Source: an uncultured Oscillospiraceae bacterium (GTDB lineage: Bacteria; Bacillota; Clostridia; Oscillospirales; Ruminococcaceae). From it: a stretch of DNA of 42,037 nt. The position numbers and the translations under genes were made by a program. The notes beneath the pieces were generated by a model. That model did not search any database and had not been told where the DNA came from. It saw only the letters and a program-made list of their open reading frames with translations. The DNA is taken from contig CAJFJV010000015.1 in the NCBI GenBank assembly GCA_904384225.1, positions 1 through 42,037 on the forward strand, written 5' to 3'. The number at the start of each line of letters is the position of its first letter. Within the stretch, counting starts at the first letter, position 1. Positions 1 through 7,969 of the stretch are shown in pieces.

Positions 1-66
1 TTTGGTGTTCCCTTTTTGCCGCCTACATAGTGCTTTTCCCTACGCTTTTCTTCATTCTTTTCTTCA

Positions 67-795
67 TCACCTACTTGACTTCATACCATTGGACTTTTTC
101 ATTTCTTCACTGACAGCGGCAGCGCGCTGTGAAAGCGCAGCAAAATATGCCGATCTATGCGCCTGCTTTCCGGCTGCCAGTCCTTTTGCAATACGACTGA
201 GCCTCTGAGACTCCTGCAAAAGCCATTGCCGTGCCGCAGCACTCTTTTCCTGCGGCATTTTTCCAGTGTATGCAAACCAATCATCTATTTCGCGGCAACG
301 GCCTGTATATGCGCAATGCAGTATCGTATAAACATGGCGGCGATCTACAGTTGCGCATTCCCGCAGGATATCAAAGCCCGTGCTACAAAGATATCGCCGT
401 AAAAACGGAATTTGAGTCATTGGCTGTAAAATCAAGCGGCGGCTTTTCTCTTTCACATAAGGGCATTCCGACAGGATTTTTGCAATCAATTCACCTCCCA
501 TGCCACAGATCACAATATCCTGCGCCTCACTCTCCGGAATGGCTGAAAGCCCGTCACTCAGCCTTAGGCAGATTCTATCTTCCACACCATACTTTTGCGC
601 CGTCCGCATCGCAGCCGCAAGTGGCTTGGCGTTGATATCGCATGCTGTCACGCGATCGGTTATCTTATTTTGAAGCAGCCAAACTGCAAGCATCCCATGA
701 TCCGTCCCTACGTCACATACCGGATGCCCCTCCCTTACAAGCGAAGCCGCTGTTAACAGCCGCGAATCCAACGAAACCGCCAATGATTTTCCCAT
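67..795 (-). CDS. trmK: tRNA (adenine-22-N1)-methyltransferase TrmK
   Basis: This is a 242-residue class I SAM-dependent methyltransferase of the TrmK family (COG2384), which methylates N1 of A22 in bacterial tRNAs in the cytoplasm. The SAM-binding motif I is seen as DVGTDHGMLAVWLL (about residues 28-41), and the family signature GMGGELI follows near residue 98. The C-terminal part is rich in Arg, Gln and Ala, as expected for the helical C-terminal domain of the family. The ATG is preceded by AGAGG at a normal distance. In Firmicutes trmK usually follows rpoD and precedes a Nif3-like gene; only 66 bases remain downstream here, so this cannot be confirmed. Family assignment is secure; the substrate is inferred from the family. 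Confidence 0.93.
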   Translation of the reverse strand: MGKSLAVSLDSRLLTAASLVREGHPVCDVGTDHGMLAVWLLQNKITDRVTACDINAKPLAAAMRTAQKYGVEDRICLRLSDGLSAIPESEAQDIVICGMGGELIAKILSECPYVKEKSRRLILQPMTQIPFLRRYLCSTGFDILRECATVDRRHVYTILHCAYTGRCREIDDWFAYTGKMPQEKSAAARQWLLQESQRLSRIAKGLAAGKQAHRSAYFAALSQRAAAVSEEMKKSNGMKSSR

Positions 796-860
796 CTTTT
801 ACCTCTATATACTATATTTATGTGATGCGGTCGATTTCCTTTTTGTTCCTTCCTAAAATC

Positions 861-897
861 AGAAAAGAAAAGCCCGGACACTGTTTGAGTACCGGGC
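861..897 (-). terminator. Intrinsic terminator after the DUF1858 gene
   Basis: Read on the minus strand, GCCCGG and CCGGGC flank a 14-base loop and are followed by TTTTCTTTTC. It lies about 90 bases after the end of the DUF1858 gene and before trmK, so it separates the two minus-strand genes. Confidence 0.75.
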
Positions 898-984
898 ATT
901 TCTTTAAAACCTAATTTCAAACTGCAAAAAACTGGCCGCACAAACTACAAATGGCCGATTCCCCGAATGTTAGGAAATCAAAAC

Positions 985-1191
985 TTATTTTCCTGCAATG
1001 TGCGCATTCAGCTTTTTCACCAGTTCGTCCACATCAACACCGTGCACCTCGCAAGCCTCTTCAATGGATTCGCCTCTTGCAGACGGACAGCCGAGACAAT
1101 GCATCCCCATATCGAAGAAGAACGAAGCAGTGGTTGGATCGGCGTCCAGCACATCGCCGATAATAGAAGTTTTTTCGATGGTCATAGTCAT
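985..1191 (-). CDS. DUF1858 domain protein (redox disulfide domain)
   Basis: A 68-residue protein that is almost entirely one DUF1858 domain, the small fold also seen attached to hybrid-cluster proteins and called a hybrid-cluster-associated redox disulfide domain. The two cysteines are in the motif GMHCLGCPSA (about residues 29-38), giving the CxxC pair typical of the family; the preceding stretch DADPTTASFFFDMGM is also family-like. It is probably a cytoplasmic redox or metal/sulfur-handling helper, but no specific partner is encoded next to it. The start has AAAGGAGA upstream. It is a single-gene transcript: it has its own promoter and terminator. Confidence 0.88.
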   Translation of the reverse strand: MTMTIEKTSIIGDVLDADPTTASFFFDMGMHCLGCPSARGESIEEACEVHGVDVDELVKKLNAHIAGK

Positions 1192-1261
1192 TCTCCTTTT
1201 ATTATCCGATTTGTTTATCGTAATCCTGTGGTGCAGCCTTAAACCATACGACTACGGTATT

Positions 1262-1290
1262 ATTTTAACATGCTTTTATTAAAAATGCAA
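1262..1290 (-). promoter_or_regulatory. Promoter of the DUF1858 gene
   Basis: On the minus strand TTGCAT and TAAAAT are separated by exactly 17 bases, giving a sigma-A type promoter about 70 bases before the start codon. Confidence 0.6.
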
Positions 1291-1378
1291 CTCCCGGTAA
1301 GCGGAGAAGAACCAGTCGGCTATCTTTTCTTACAATTTCGTCATTTTCATAAAAATCCGTGCTATTTTATCGGAACTA

Positions 1379-1387
1379 TGATATAAT
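1379..1387 (+). promoter_or_regulatory. Extended -10 promoter of uppP
   Basis: TGATATAAT is a full extended -10 element (TGn plus TATAAT). No good -35 box is visible 17 bases upstream, which fits an extended -10 promoter. The transcript would begin near 1394, about 65 bases before the chosen start of uppP. Confidence 0.65.
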
Positions 1388-1459
1388 CATATCATTATCT
1401 TCATACAGACTTTGCTCCGCGCGGCGGCGTGCCGCGCACGGAAAGGAATGGATCCATTT

Positions 1460-2296
1460 ATGTATGTAATTGAACTGCTCAAAACGGTCCTGCTTGGTAT
1501 AGTAGAAGGAATCACCGAATGGCTTCCTATCAGCAGTACGGGTCATATGATCCTATTGGATGAATTCATCAAACTAAACGTATCTGACGCGTTTAAAGAG
1601 ATGTTCATGGTCGTCATCCAGCTCGGCGCCATTCTGGCGGTTGTGGTGCTTTATTTTCACAAATTAAATCCCTTCTCCTCAAAAAAGAGCGCTGTTCAAA
1701 AAAAGGAAACATGGTCATTATGGGTGAAAGTTCTTGTAGCGAGTGTTCCAGCAGGTATTATCGGCCTTTTATTTGACGATACGCTGGACTCGATTTTTTA
1801 CAACTATCAAACGGTATCGGTCACACTGATTCTCTATGGTATCCTATTTATTGTAGTTGAATATTATAACCGCAACCGCCGTCCAGCCATCCGTACGCTT
1901 AACACACTCTCCTATAAAACCGTACTTTGGATTGGCGTGTTCCAAATGCTCGCTTTGATTCCAGGCACTTCTCGTTCTGGCGCAACGATCATCGGTGCAA
2001 TGCTTTTGGGAACTTCCCGTGCAGTTGCGGCTGAATTCACTTTCTTCCTCGCCATTCCTGCTATGCTTGGCGCGAGCCTGCTAAAAATTGTTAAATTCTT
2101 CCTTGAAACAGGCTTTGGCATGACAGGCGGAGAAATTGGGATCCTGCTCTTAGGAATGGCTGTTGCTTTTATCGTTTCTATTCTCGCTATTAAGTTTCTT
2201 ATGCGTTATATTAAGAAAAACGATTTCAAGGTTTTCGGATGGTATCGTATCGTGCTTGGCATACTCGTATTGCTTTACTTCCTAATTGCTGGATAA
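1460..2296 (+). CDS. uppP: Undecaprenyl-diphosphate phosphatase UppP (BacA)
   Basis: Integral membrane phosphatase that recycles undecaprenyl diphosphate to the monophosphate carrier used for peptidoglycan and surface polymers; overexpression of this family gives bacitracin tolerance. Both signature motifs are present: [14 protein letters not shown] near the N-terminus and [10 protein letters not shown] in the second half. At least seven hydrophobic helices are visible. The reading frame is open further upstream to 1412, but the family begins close to the motif, so the ATG at 1460 (278 residues) is preferred; the ATG at 1448 is an alternative because AAAGGA sits directly against it. The gene stands alone between its own promoter and a strong terminator. 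Confidence 0.95.
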   Translation: MYVIELLKTVLLGIVEGITEWLPISSTGHMILLDEFIKLNVSDAFKEMFMVVIQLGAILAVVVLYFHKLNPFSSKKSAVQKKETWSLWVKVLVASVPAGIIGLLFDDTLDSIFYNYQTVSVTLILYGILFIVVEYYNRNRRPAIRTLNTLSYKTVLWIGVFQMLALIPGTSRSGATIIGAMLLGTSRAVAAEFTFFLAIPAMLGASLLKIVKFFLETGFGMTGGEIGILLLGMAVAFIVSILAIKFLMRYIKKNDFKVFGWYRIVLGILVLLYFLIAG

Positions 2297-2340
2297 CTGC
2301 CTGTTTCATTTCCATCTTCAAATCAGATCTTTTTCTCAAA

Positions 2341-2383
2341 TATTATGGCTGGGCGATAAAACGCCCAGCCATAATATTTATTT
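2341..2383. terminator. Bidirectional terminator between uppP and the GH9 gene
   Basis: A perfect 15-base-pair stem (arms 2341-2355 and 2362-2376) with loop ATAAAA is followed by TTTATTT on the plus strand. It lies between two convergent genes and can serve uppP and, with the A/T flanks, the GH9 gene. Confidence 0.88.
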
Positions 2384-2424
2384 ATCGTTATAAAAAGCAA
2401 AAATACAACAGCAAGAAAGCCGCG

Positions 2425-4797
2425 CTATTCCGAAAGTACCGCTGCAAGCCATAAAAACCTTCCTGTCGGTGAGGTCCAAATTTCCTTATATGTACAATTG
2501 TTTCCCTGTGGCCAGTAAGGAACGTCTTCATTTTCGTATGATTCCATTCCAACTGGAAGCTCTCCGCACAATTCGCCCGAAGAGGTTGCGTAAAGCTGCG
2601 GATAACGTTTTCCTTCGCCGTACATCATCGATTGACCAAAGGGATTCTTCCCAAGCGTCCAATAAAGCTGTTCCCGCCCTATCTGCAAAAGCGCATTGTC
2701 GTTTAAATAACGTCCGGCAACAGCAGCGCCAAAACCTGTAGAAAGCGTAACCGCCGCATTGCCGCGGAAACTAAACCATACAGGGAAGCACCGCAAATAA
2801 AAACCATTCCCAAGCGGACGTCCCGCACGTACCTGCAAACGGTAGTTTGGCCGCTCCCTTTCGTAATCGCTGCCAGGATTTGTCCGCCGGAAAAGTTCCT
2901 CGTTCTCGCCTTCATCTTCGTGATATATTCCCGCTGGAATCATGCCGTACGGTGCAGCTTCAGCATAGATATCCTTCAAATATCCGGCATAAAGCCGAAT
3001 CGCAGCATTCCATAAAGGATGCTCTTTATGGGACGGCTGCGTTTCTGCCAACGCACAAAGCGCCTGCATAAATAGGTGTTCGCGTGATTGGTGGTTGTGG
3101 TGCACTGCATAGCGGTGCTCTTCCTCGCGATAAAAAAATCCTGTTATGCCAATCCCAGCGTCTCCTGTCTCTTGACAAGCAAGCAGCAAGGAGCCGAATT
3201 CCCGTGCAATATCAGCATACGCTTGTTCCCCTGTATAAGCAAACAGGCGTGACGCACCCCAGCAGGCCGCCGCATAATAACCCGACTTTCCAGTCGGATA
3301 GGTGTGTTCATGTGCTTCTGTCGGAAGCTCTACACCACACTGGCGATAACGGGCCAAAGCTGCGGCAAAGTCTTCTTTTGCGGCGCGGATACAGCTTTCA
3401 GCGCGCCCTGTAAACATTTTCCCGTAAAATCCCGCCGCGTCCGCTAAAATGCCGCCGTACAGGAAATTGTCAAATGCCGGATTGCCGACACGCACATCCG
3501 GTATATCATCGAAAGTGCCAGTCTTATTATCAGTATAGCGTGTAGCTCCCATACTGGTTGCATGCCATCCATCTCCAAAACGTGTGCGCAGAATAAAATC
3601 AATCCCCCAATCGCCTTCTTCCAAAAGGCGCGCACGCATTGCAGGATCCTTCGCTTTTGCAGCGTTCATCAAAAGGGCATGTGCGATCTCTGCTGATTGA
3701 AGCGTAAATTGAGACATATCGCCGGCATCGTGCCAACCGCCGCAAAAGCTTATACGCTTCCCTTCATGTTCTGCATAAGCATCAAAATGACATCCGCCGT
3801 GCACACTAGGGACAGGGCAGCCGCAGCGCTCCCCAAACAAAAAATTCACAGATTTTAAAATGGCAGTGTCAAATACTCTATTGCAAACAGGGAAAAGAGG
3901 GGTTTTTACCTCCCCGCTCTTTATACAATACATTCCTTCTTTTGAAAGCTCAGAAAAATCAAGAATAGAAAAAGATCCTTTATCGTTTTGAACAGGCACA
4001 GTGTTTTTACTAAGGATTTCCGTCCCGTTCTCATCGATAATAGAAAAGCTGTCAGCTGAAGCAGTAAAGACAGCCGTTTTTTCTCCCGCTAAGTCATAAC
4101 CGGCAGTCGCATAAAAAATACGATTTAAGTTCCCTTGCCAGCCAATAACGCGTTCCGGTTCTGCTATCTGCTCCAGACAAATTGATTCAAAATCATATCG
4201 GATCTGTGTGCCGCACGCGCCGTTATCCCCGCTCAAAAATGCGTATAAGTAGATCCCCGTAACACAATCCCTTGGAAGGTCCGGAAATTCCCACTGCACC
4301 GTATTCCACTCGCCATTCAGCAGGTTGATAACATGATATCCTTCCCGATGATAAATATCCGGCACTTTTGTTTCCCCATCGTTTACCACAGCAGCAATAC
4401 AGGTCACATGCTTACGCGCGGCATAATTGGGACGGATACGGAAGGTGATCCGGTTATAACCACGCCAATCCTCCCGTTCAATCGGTAAGAAAGCTTGCAT
4501 GCGCCCAAAATTCATATAGTGCGCATAAGCGGGCTGCCCTTCCGGAAACCAGTCATAGACCGTTTGCGCTTCCATACGCAGTATATTTTTCTCAAGCGCT
4601 TTGTCATATACAACTGCTACCGTACCTCGCCCAGTATTTTTCCATCCTGCATCCTGCGCACCATTCCAGACAGTATGCGCTTTCAGCACGTCCTTTTTTG
4701 CACATGCAGCCTCCAGCCCATCTTCTTCATGCAATGGCAAAGGGATATGCAGATATCCGCTCTCTGCAAGTTCCCGTTGGAACAAATCTGACAACAT
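2425..4797 (-). CDS. Glycoside hydrolase family 9 protein, intracellular type
   Basis: A 790-residue protein with an N-terminal beta-sandwich region (roughly 1-300), including the E-set/CelD-N-like segment before the catalytic part, and a C-terminal (alpha/alpha)6 GH9 domain (about 310-790). The catalytic Asp motif is GGWHDAGDM at about 352-360, and the C-terminal general-acid Glu is likely in YKEIW near 775, after the family-typical QLYWTLGKNPFGQSMMYGEG. GH9 enzymes hydrolyse beta-linked glucans and, in some branches, chito-oligosaccharides by inversion. There is no signal peptide, so it should act on imported oligosaccharides in the cytoplasm. The start is set by AAAGGAGG 7 bases upstream. 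It is transcribed alone, from a good promoter with a dyad over the start of transcription. The exact substrate is unknown. Confidence 0.9.
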   Translation of the reverse strand: MLSDLFQRELAESGYLHIPLPLHEEDGLEAACAKKDVLKAHTVWNGAQDAGWKNTGRGTVAVVYDKALEKNILRMEAQTVYDWFPEGQPAYAHYMNFGRMQAFLPIEREDWRGYNRITFRIRPNYAARKHVTCIAAVVNDGETKVPDIYHREGYHVINLLNGEWNTVQWEFPDLPRDCVTGIYLYAFLSGDNGACGTQIRYDFESICLEQIAEPERVIGWQGNLNRIFYATAGYDLAGEKTAVFTASADSFSIIDENGTEILSKNTVPVQNDKGSFSILDFSELSKEGMYCIKSGEVKTPLFPVCNRVFDTAILKSVNFLFGERCGCPVPSVHGGCHFDAYAEHEGKRISFCGGWHDAGDMSQFTLQSAEIAHALLMNAAKAKDPAMRARLLEEGDWGIDFILRTRFGDGWHATSMGATRYTDNKTGTFDDIPDVRVGNPAFDNFLYGGILADAAGFYGKMFTGRAESCIRAAKEDFAAALARYRQCGVELPTEAHEHTYPTGKSGYYAAACWGASRLFAYTGEQAYADIAREFGSLLLACQETGDAGIGITGFFYREEEHRYAVHHNHQSREHLFMQALCALAETQPSHKEHPLWNAAIRLYAGYLKDIYAEAAPYGMIPAGIYHEDEGENEELFRRTNPGSDYERERPNYRLQVRAGRPLGNGFYLRCFPVWFSFRGNAAVTLSTGFGAAVAGRYLNDNALLQIGREQLYWTLGKNPFGQSMMYGEGKRYPQLYATSSGELCGELPVGMESYENEDVPYWPQGNNCTYKEIWTSPTGRFLWLAAVLSE

Positions 4798-4815
4798 GTA
4801 AATCCTCCTTTTGCG

Positions 4816-4833
4816 TGTATAACGTTTTAGACA
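4816..4833 (-). promoter_or_regulatory. Dyad operator downstream of the GH9 promoter
   Basis: An 18-base dyad with arms TGTCTAA and TTATACA around AACG (minus strand; six of seven arm positions pair) sits directly after the -10 box, over the expected transcription start. Position and shape fit a repressor operator, such as for a LacI or GntR family regulator; the regulator is not in the window. Confidence 0.5.
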
Positions 4834-4838
4834 AGAGC

Positions 4839-4867
4839 ATCATAACATTCTATTTGGATTTTGTCAA
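4839..4867 (-). promoter_or_regulatory. Promoter of the GH9 gene
   Basis: On the minus strand a consensus TTGACA is followed after 17 bases by TATGAT. The transcript would begin near 4832 and carry a leader of about 35 bases. Confidence 0.82.
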
Positions 4868-5052
4868 CAAAAATTTTTTCTTAATCGCTATGATTTTTAC
4901 ACAAAAGCTTGTGCTTGTTTCACTTTACGGCAATGCGAATATTAAGAAAAATTAAAATGAATTACGCCTCTGCTTTTTCCTCCAAAAAGCGGACATAATA
5001 TCTTGATTTTATCTGGCATATCGATGAATTTTGCAGGAATAAGAAATGAATC
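4868..5052. other. Divergent intergenic region, nothing further seen
   Basis: The 320 bases between the GH9 and aminotransferase starts hold the two promoters and the GH9 operator. The AT-rich remainder shows no ORF with a ribosome binding site, no hairpin with a T-tract and no recognised RNA motif. Confidence 0.6.
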
Positions 5053-5081
5053 TTGCAAATCATCATAGAATGATGTAAGAT
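5053..5081 (+). promoter_or_regulatory. Promoter of the aminotransferase gene
   Basis: TTGCAA and TAAGAT are separated by 17 bases, ending 36 bases before the start codon. Matches to consensus are moderate. Confidence 0.5.
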
Positions 5082-5117
5082 AAACAAGACAGTGATCGAT
5101 AAAATGGAGGCATCATA

Positions 5118-6398
5118 ATGAAAAAATATCAGGAAATGTCGCAGGAAGAACTGCGTGCAGAATATAATGCCGTTTACGCACAGTATCAGAAATATTGTGC
5201 GCAGGGCCTATCTCTTGACATGTCGCGCGGCAAACCATCCGCCGCACAGCTTGAGCTTTCTATGCCTATGCTTGACGTGCTGCATGGACAGCACGACATG
5301 CGCGCAGAAGGCGGCGTTGATGTCCGTAATTATGGGCAGCTTGACGGTATCCCCGAGGTAAAGCGTATTTTTTCAGAACTTTTAGATGTAGCGCCTGAAA
5401 ATATTATGGTGGGTGCAAACTCCAGCCTCAATTTGATGTTTGACTGTGTGTGTTGGGCAGAATCGCTTGGCATCATAGGATGTACGCCTTGGGCGAAGCT
5501 TGACAAAGTAAAATTTCTTTGTCCTGTTCCCGGTTATGACCGGCATTTCGCCATTACCGAGTTGTTCGGAATCGAAATGATCCCCATTCAAATGGGTTCA
5601 AACGGTCCCGATATGGAAGAAGTCCGCAGATATGTAGAAAACGATCCGGCTGTTAAAGGAATTTGGTGTGTCCCAAAATATTCAAATCCTACTGGTATAA
5701 CCTATTCGGATGACACCGTCCGCGCTTTTGCAGCTTTAAAACCAGCGGCAAAAGACTTCCGCATCTACTGGGATAATGCGTATTGCGTCCATCATCTGAC
5801 AGATACCCCTGACGTTCTGCTCAACATTTTTGATGCTTGCCGGGAATATAAAAGCGAAGATATGGTATATGAATTTACTTCTACATCAAAAATAAGTTTC
5901 AGTGGGGCTGGAATAGCCGTTATTGCCGCCAGCGACGCCAATATGGCCGACCTGAAGAAAAAACGCACCATTCAGACTATCGGGCCGAACAAAGTTGTAC
6001 AGCTTATGCACGCACGATACTTCCACGACGCAGCCGGGATAGCGGCACATATGGAAAAACACCGCGCGCTGCTCGCACCAAAATTTGAAGCCGTTTTATC
6101 CGCTTTGGATGCAGAGCTTGCACCATTGGGGATTGCGTCCTATTCCCGTCCAAACGGCGGATACTTCATCTCTTTTGATACGCTTTCCGGCTGTGCCTCA
6201 CGCGTAGGCGAACTTTGCAAAAAAGCCGGCGTTGTTTTGACAACCGTAGGGGCTACTTTCCCTTATGGCAAAGACCCACAGGACACCAACATCCGTATTG
6301 CGCCATCTTTCCCCCCTATTGAGGAACTTCGTGCCGCGGTCGCCGTGTTCTGCACAAGCGTCCGCCTTGCTTCGCTTGAAAAATTGATGGCAGCATAA
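5118..6398 (+). CDS. Aspartate-type aminotransferase (MocR-like subgroup)
   Basis: A 426-residue PLP-dependent fold type I aminotransferase. It belongs to the group without an N-terminal DNA-binding domain that Pfam calls Aminotran_MocR (aspartate aminotransferase subgroup 1c), known in Corynebacterium as a true aspartate aminotransferase. The N-terminal LSLDMSRGKPS and NYGQLDGIPEVK are typical. The PLP lysine is in TSTSKISFSGAG (about 257), with NPTG at about 190 and a C-terminal substrate-binding Arg in NIRIAPSFP. The expected reaction is transfer of an amino group between aspartate and 2-oxoglutarate. TGGAGG precedes the ATG. The gene is monocistronic, with its own promoter and terminator. 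Substrate preference is inferred. Confidence 0.9.
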   Translation: MKKYQEMSQEELRAEYNAVYAQYQKYCAQGLSLDMSRGKPSAAQLELSMPMLDVLHGQHDMRAEGGVDVRNYGQLDGIPEVKRIFSELLDVAPENIMVGANSSLNLMFDCVCWAESLGIIGCTPWAKLDKVKFLCPVPGYDRHFAITELFGIEMIPIQMGSNGPDMEEVRRYVENDPAVKGIWCVPKYSNPTGITYSDDTVRAFAALKPAAKDFRIYWDNAYCVHHLTDTPDVLLNIFDACREYKSEDMVYEFTSTSKISFSGAGIAVIAASDANMADLKKKRTIQTIGPNKVVQLMHARYFHDAAGIAAHMEKHRALLAPKFEAVLSALDAELAPLGIASYSRPNGGYFISFDTLSGCASRVGELCKKAGVVLTTVGATFPYGKDPQDTNIRIAPSFPPIEELRAAVAVFCTSVRLASLEKLMAA

Positions 6399-6436
6399 TC
6401 AAAATTAAAATTCCATTCACACGCGATACAAAATAC

Positions 6437-6480
6437 AAGGGATCCCGGAACACAAAAACCGTTTCGGGATCCCTTTTTTG
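6437..6480 (+). terminator. Terminator of the aminotransferase gene
   Basis: An 11-base-pair perfect stem AAGGGATCCCG / CGGGATCCCTT with a 14-base loop is followed by TTTTTTG. Confidence 0.9.
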
Positions 6481-6588
6481 TTTTTTCTCCATCCACATAT
6501 CAAAATTTATATCTCAGCAAAAACATTTGCCTTGTTTATTGCTGTTTTAAGAATATTCTGTTAAAATGGTGAAAAGGAAACGCGCGGC

Positions 6589-6866
6589 ATGCCTGTGATT
6601 GCATGTCCGAAGTGGGAAGACGAAATATCAGTAAATGCTGTATCCTGTCCATTTGCGGCTTCCCCTATCCAACCGGCGCATATCGTCCAAAATACACCGC
6701 TTATTGTACAGGGACGGCCCGAAATTCGAGGACGGGAATTGGGCATCAGTGGTATGATGCCTGCGTTTTCCCGCTTTTAAGCTTAGCTTTTATAGTCGTT
6801 CTCTTTTCTTTTCCCACAATGTGCCCTCTACGTAAAGCCGGATCGATACAGTTTTTTCTTTTTTAG
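6589..6866 (+). pseudogene. Frameshifted zinc-ribbon membrane protein
   Basis: An ATG with AAAGGAAA at good spacing begins MPVIACPKWEDEISVNAVSCP, which closely resembles the N-terminal double-cysteine zinc ribbon that starts many small bacterial membrane proteins (MP-I-CPxCG-EIS-x-A-x-SCPxCGxP). Two of the four expected cysteines are lost in this frame. Restoring one T to the TTT run at 6652-6654 brings the second half into the next frame and gives SCPFCGFPYP, with the missing CxxCG knuckle intact, followed by an open frame with a hydrophobic helix (PLLSLAFIVVLFSF) to a stop at 6866. The first knuckle has TGG GAA where TGC GGA would be expected. I read it as a decayed or sequencing-frameshifted zinc-ribbon plus transmembrane gene. 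It fills most of the gap between 6399 and 7004. Confidence 0.6.
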
Positions 6867-7004
6867 AATCATCCTCTTGCATCGACGATGCTGCTTAATA
6901 AAGAACATTGTTCTTCCCGTGCTTTACACGTATTTTACATGAAATATACCTTAAAATAACTGAAATATGTAAAAATGAAGGATGTTATAAGGAGGCGTTT
7001 TTTC

Positions 7005-7790
7005 GTGCCGGCAAATTATACACATTATCGTTTTGGACGAGAGGTATTGAACCGTTTGACGCCATTGCGCTTCTTACAAGCAAGGCACTGCCGTCAGGCT
7101 TTTCTAACAGGCTTGCACGGGCCGGATTTGCTGTTTTTTCACAAACCGATTAAACGGGATGCGGTATGCAGACATGGATACGCCATGCACCAAGAACCCG
7201 CACGGGCTTTTTTTGAACATGGCGTAAAATATGTAAGAGTATCACATGACAAGGTTGCTTTATCCTATCTTTTAGGATTTGTCTGCCATTTTACGCTTGA
7301 TAGTGCCTGCCACGGCTACATAGGGGAATATGAAGCACATACCGGCGTTTCACATGCACGCATCGAAGCCGAACTTGATCGCTACTATATGCTGCGCTAC
7401 GGAGAAAATCCTTCCCTTTGCAATTCTGCTGCACATATTCTGCCTTCCCGTACGCTCGCCGAATCCATTGCCCCACTTTTTAAATTGCCGGCTTCCGACT
7501 TATTGGAAAGCATGCGTTCCATTCGTTTTTATAGCGGCCTACTCGTTGCATCTAATCCGGCAAAACGTGCATTGTTATCTGCGGTCACAGCCTTACCGCC
7601 ACTCCGCCATTACGTTGGGGATATGATTTTGCAAAAGGAACCAGATCAACGCTGTCAAGAAGCTGTCGCATGGCTTTCTTCCCGTACAGAAGAAAGCGTG
7701 GCCACGGCTTGCCGTCTGATCTATTCTGTTCTACGTGCTGTACAGACAAGCTCTTCACTGCCGAAAGATTTCGATCGCAATTATGAATAA
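7005..7790 (+). CDS. Zinc-dependent phospholipase C-like protein
   Basis: A 261-residue protein of the Zn_dep_PLPC family (PF00882). Family-typical features are the N-terminal P-A-N-Y-THY, FLTGLHGPDLLFFH near residue 40, HGYAMHQEPARAFFEH near 60, and YLLGFVCHFTLDSACHGYI near 95, whose His and Asp residues would bind the zinc ions. The start is GTG at 7005, because AAGGAGG lies at 6989-6995 with nine bases of spacing; an ATG at 6975 in the same frame lies upstream of that site and is not used. No signal peptide is visible, unlike secreted phospholipase C toxins, so this belongs to the common intracellular branch of unknown substrate. It follows the pseudogene and precedes the structured UMF1 leader. 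Confidence 0.88.
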   Translation: MPANYTHYRFGREVLNRLTPLRFLQARHCRQAFLTGLHGPDLLFFHKPIKRDAVCRHGYAMHQEPARAFFEHGVKYVRVSHDKVALSYLLGFVCHFTLDSACHGYIGEYEAHTGVSHARIEAELDRYYMLRYGENPSLCNSAAHILPSRTLAESIAPLFKLPASDLLESMRSIRFYSGLLVASNPAKRALLSAVTALPPLRHYVGDMILQKEPDQRCQEAVAWLSSRTEESVATACRLIYSVLRAVQTSSSLPKDFDRNYE

Positions 7791-7870
7791 TAAGACAGCT
7801 GTAAAATGTTGCGTAAGAAGGATCTTGTTTTTGGAAGCAGATAATGCAAAGCTATATCGTAGGTGATTGG

Positions 7871-7963
7871 ACGCCGGTTCTTCTTTCCTGAAAGGCCGGA
7901 TTTTTCCTAACTGTAGGGCCTAAGCGGAAGCTTTCAGGAAAACTGGATTTTCAGGAAAGGAAG
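7871..7963 (+). promoter_or_regulatory. Structured leader of the UMF1 transporter gene
   Basis: A nested structure can be drawn: CCGGTT (7874-7879) with AACTGG (7941-7946); TTCCTGAAAG (7885-7894) with CTTTCAGGAA (7931-7940); and GCC (7895-7897) with GGC (7917-7919), leaving an asymmetric internal loop. The sequence TTTCAGGAAA occurs twice, at 7932-7941 and 7949-7958. The second copy runs into the ribosome binding site AGGAAAGGAAG (7953-7963), and CTTTCCTGAAA (7883-7893) can pair with it perfectly over 11 bases. One 5' arm therefore has two exclusive partners, one of which hides the ribosome binding site. This is the arrangement of a translational switch. I do not recognise a known riboswitch consensus. 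Confidence 0.55.
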
Positions 7964-7969
7964 ATGTGA

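Noticed and set aside
1-66. Start of a Nif3-like gene downstream of trmK
   Set aside because: The 66 bases left show an open minus-strand frame but no start codon in it, so no gene can be supported.
1412-1459. Longer uppP start
   Set aside because: The added residues are Arg/Ala-rich, lack the family pattern and have no ribosome binding site.
7855-7880. Similarity of GTAGGTGATTGG to the conserved start of tetrahydrofolate riboswitches
   Set aside because: Only the first few bases match; the conserved 3' segment and pseudoknot partner are absent.
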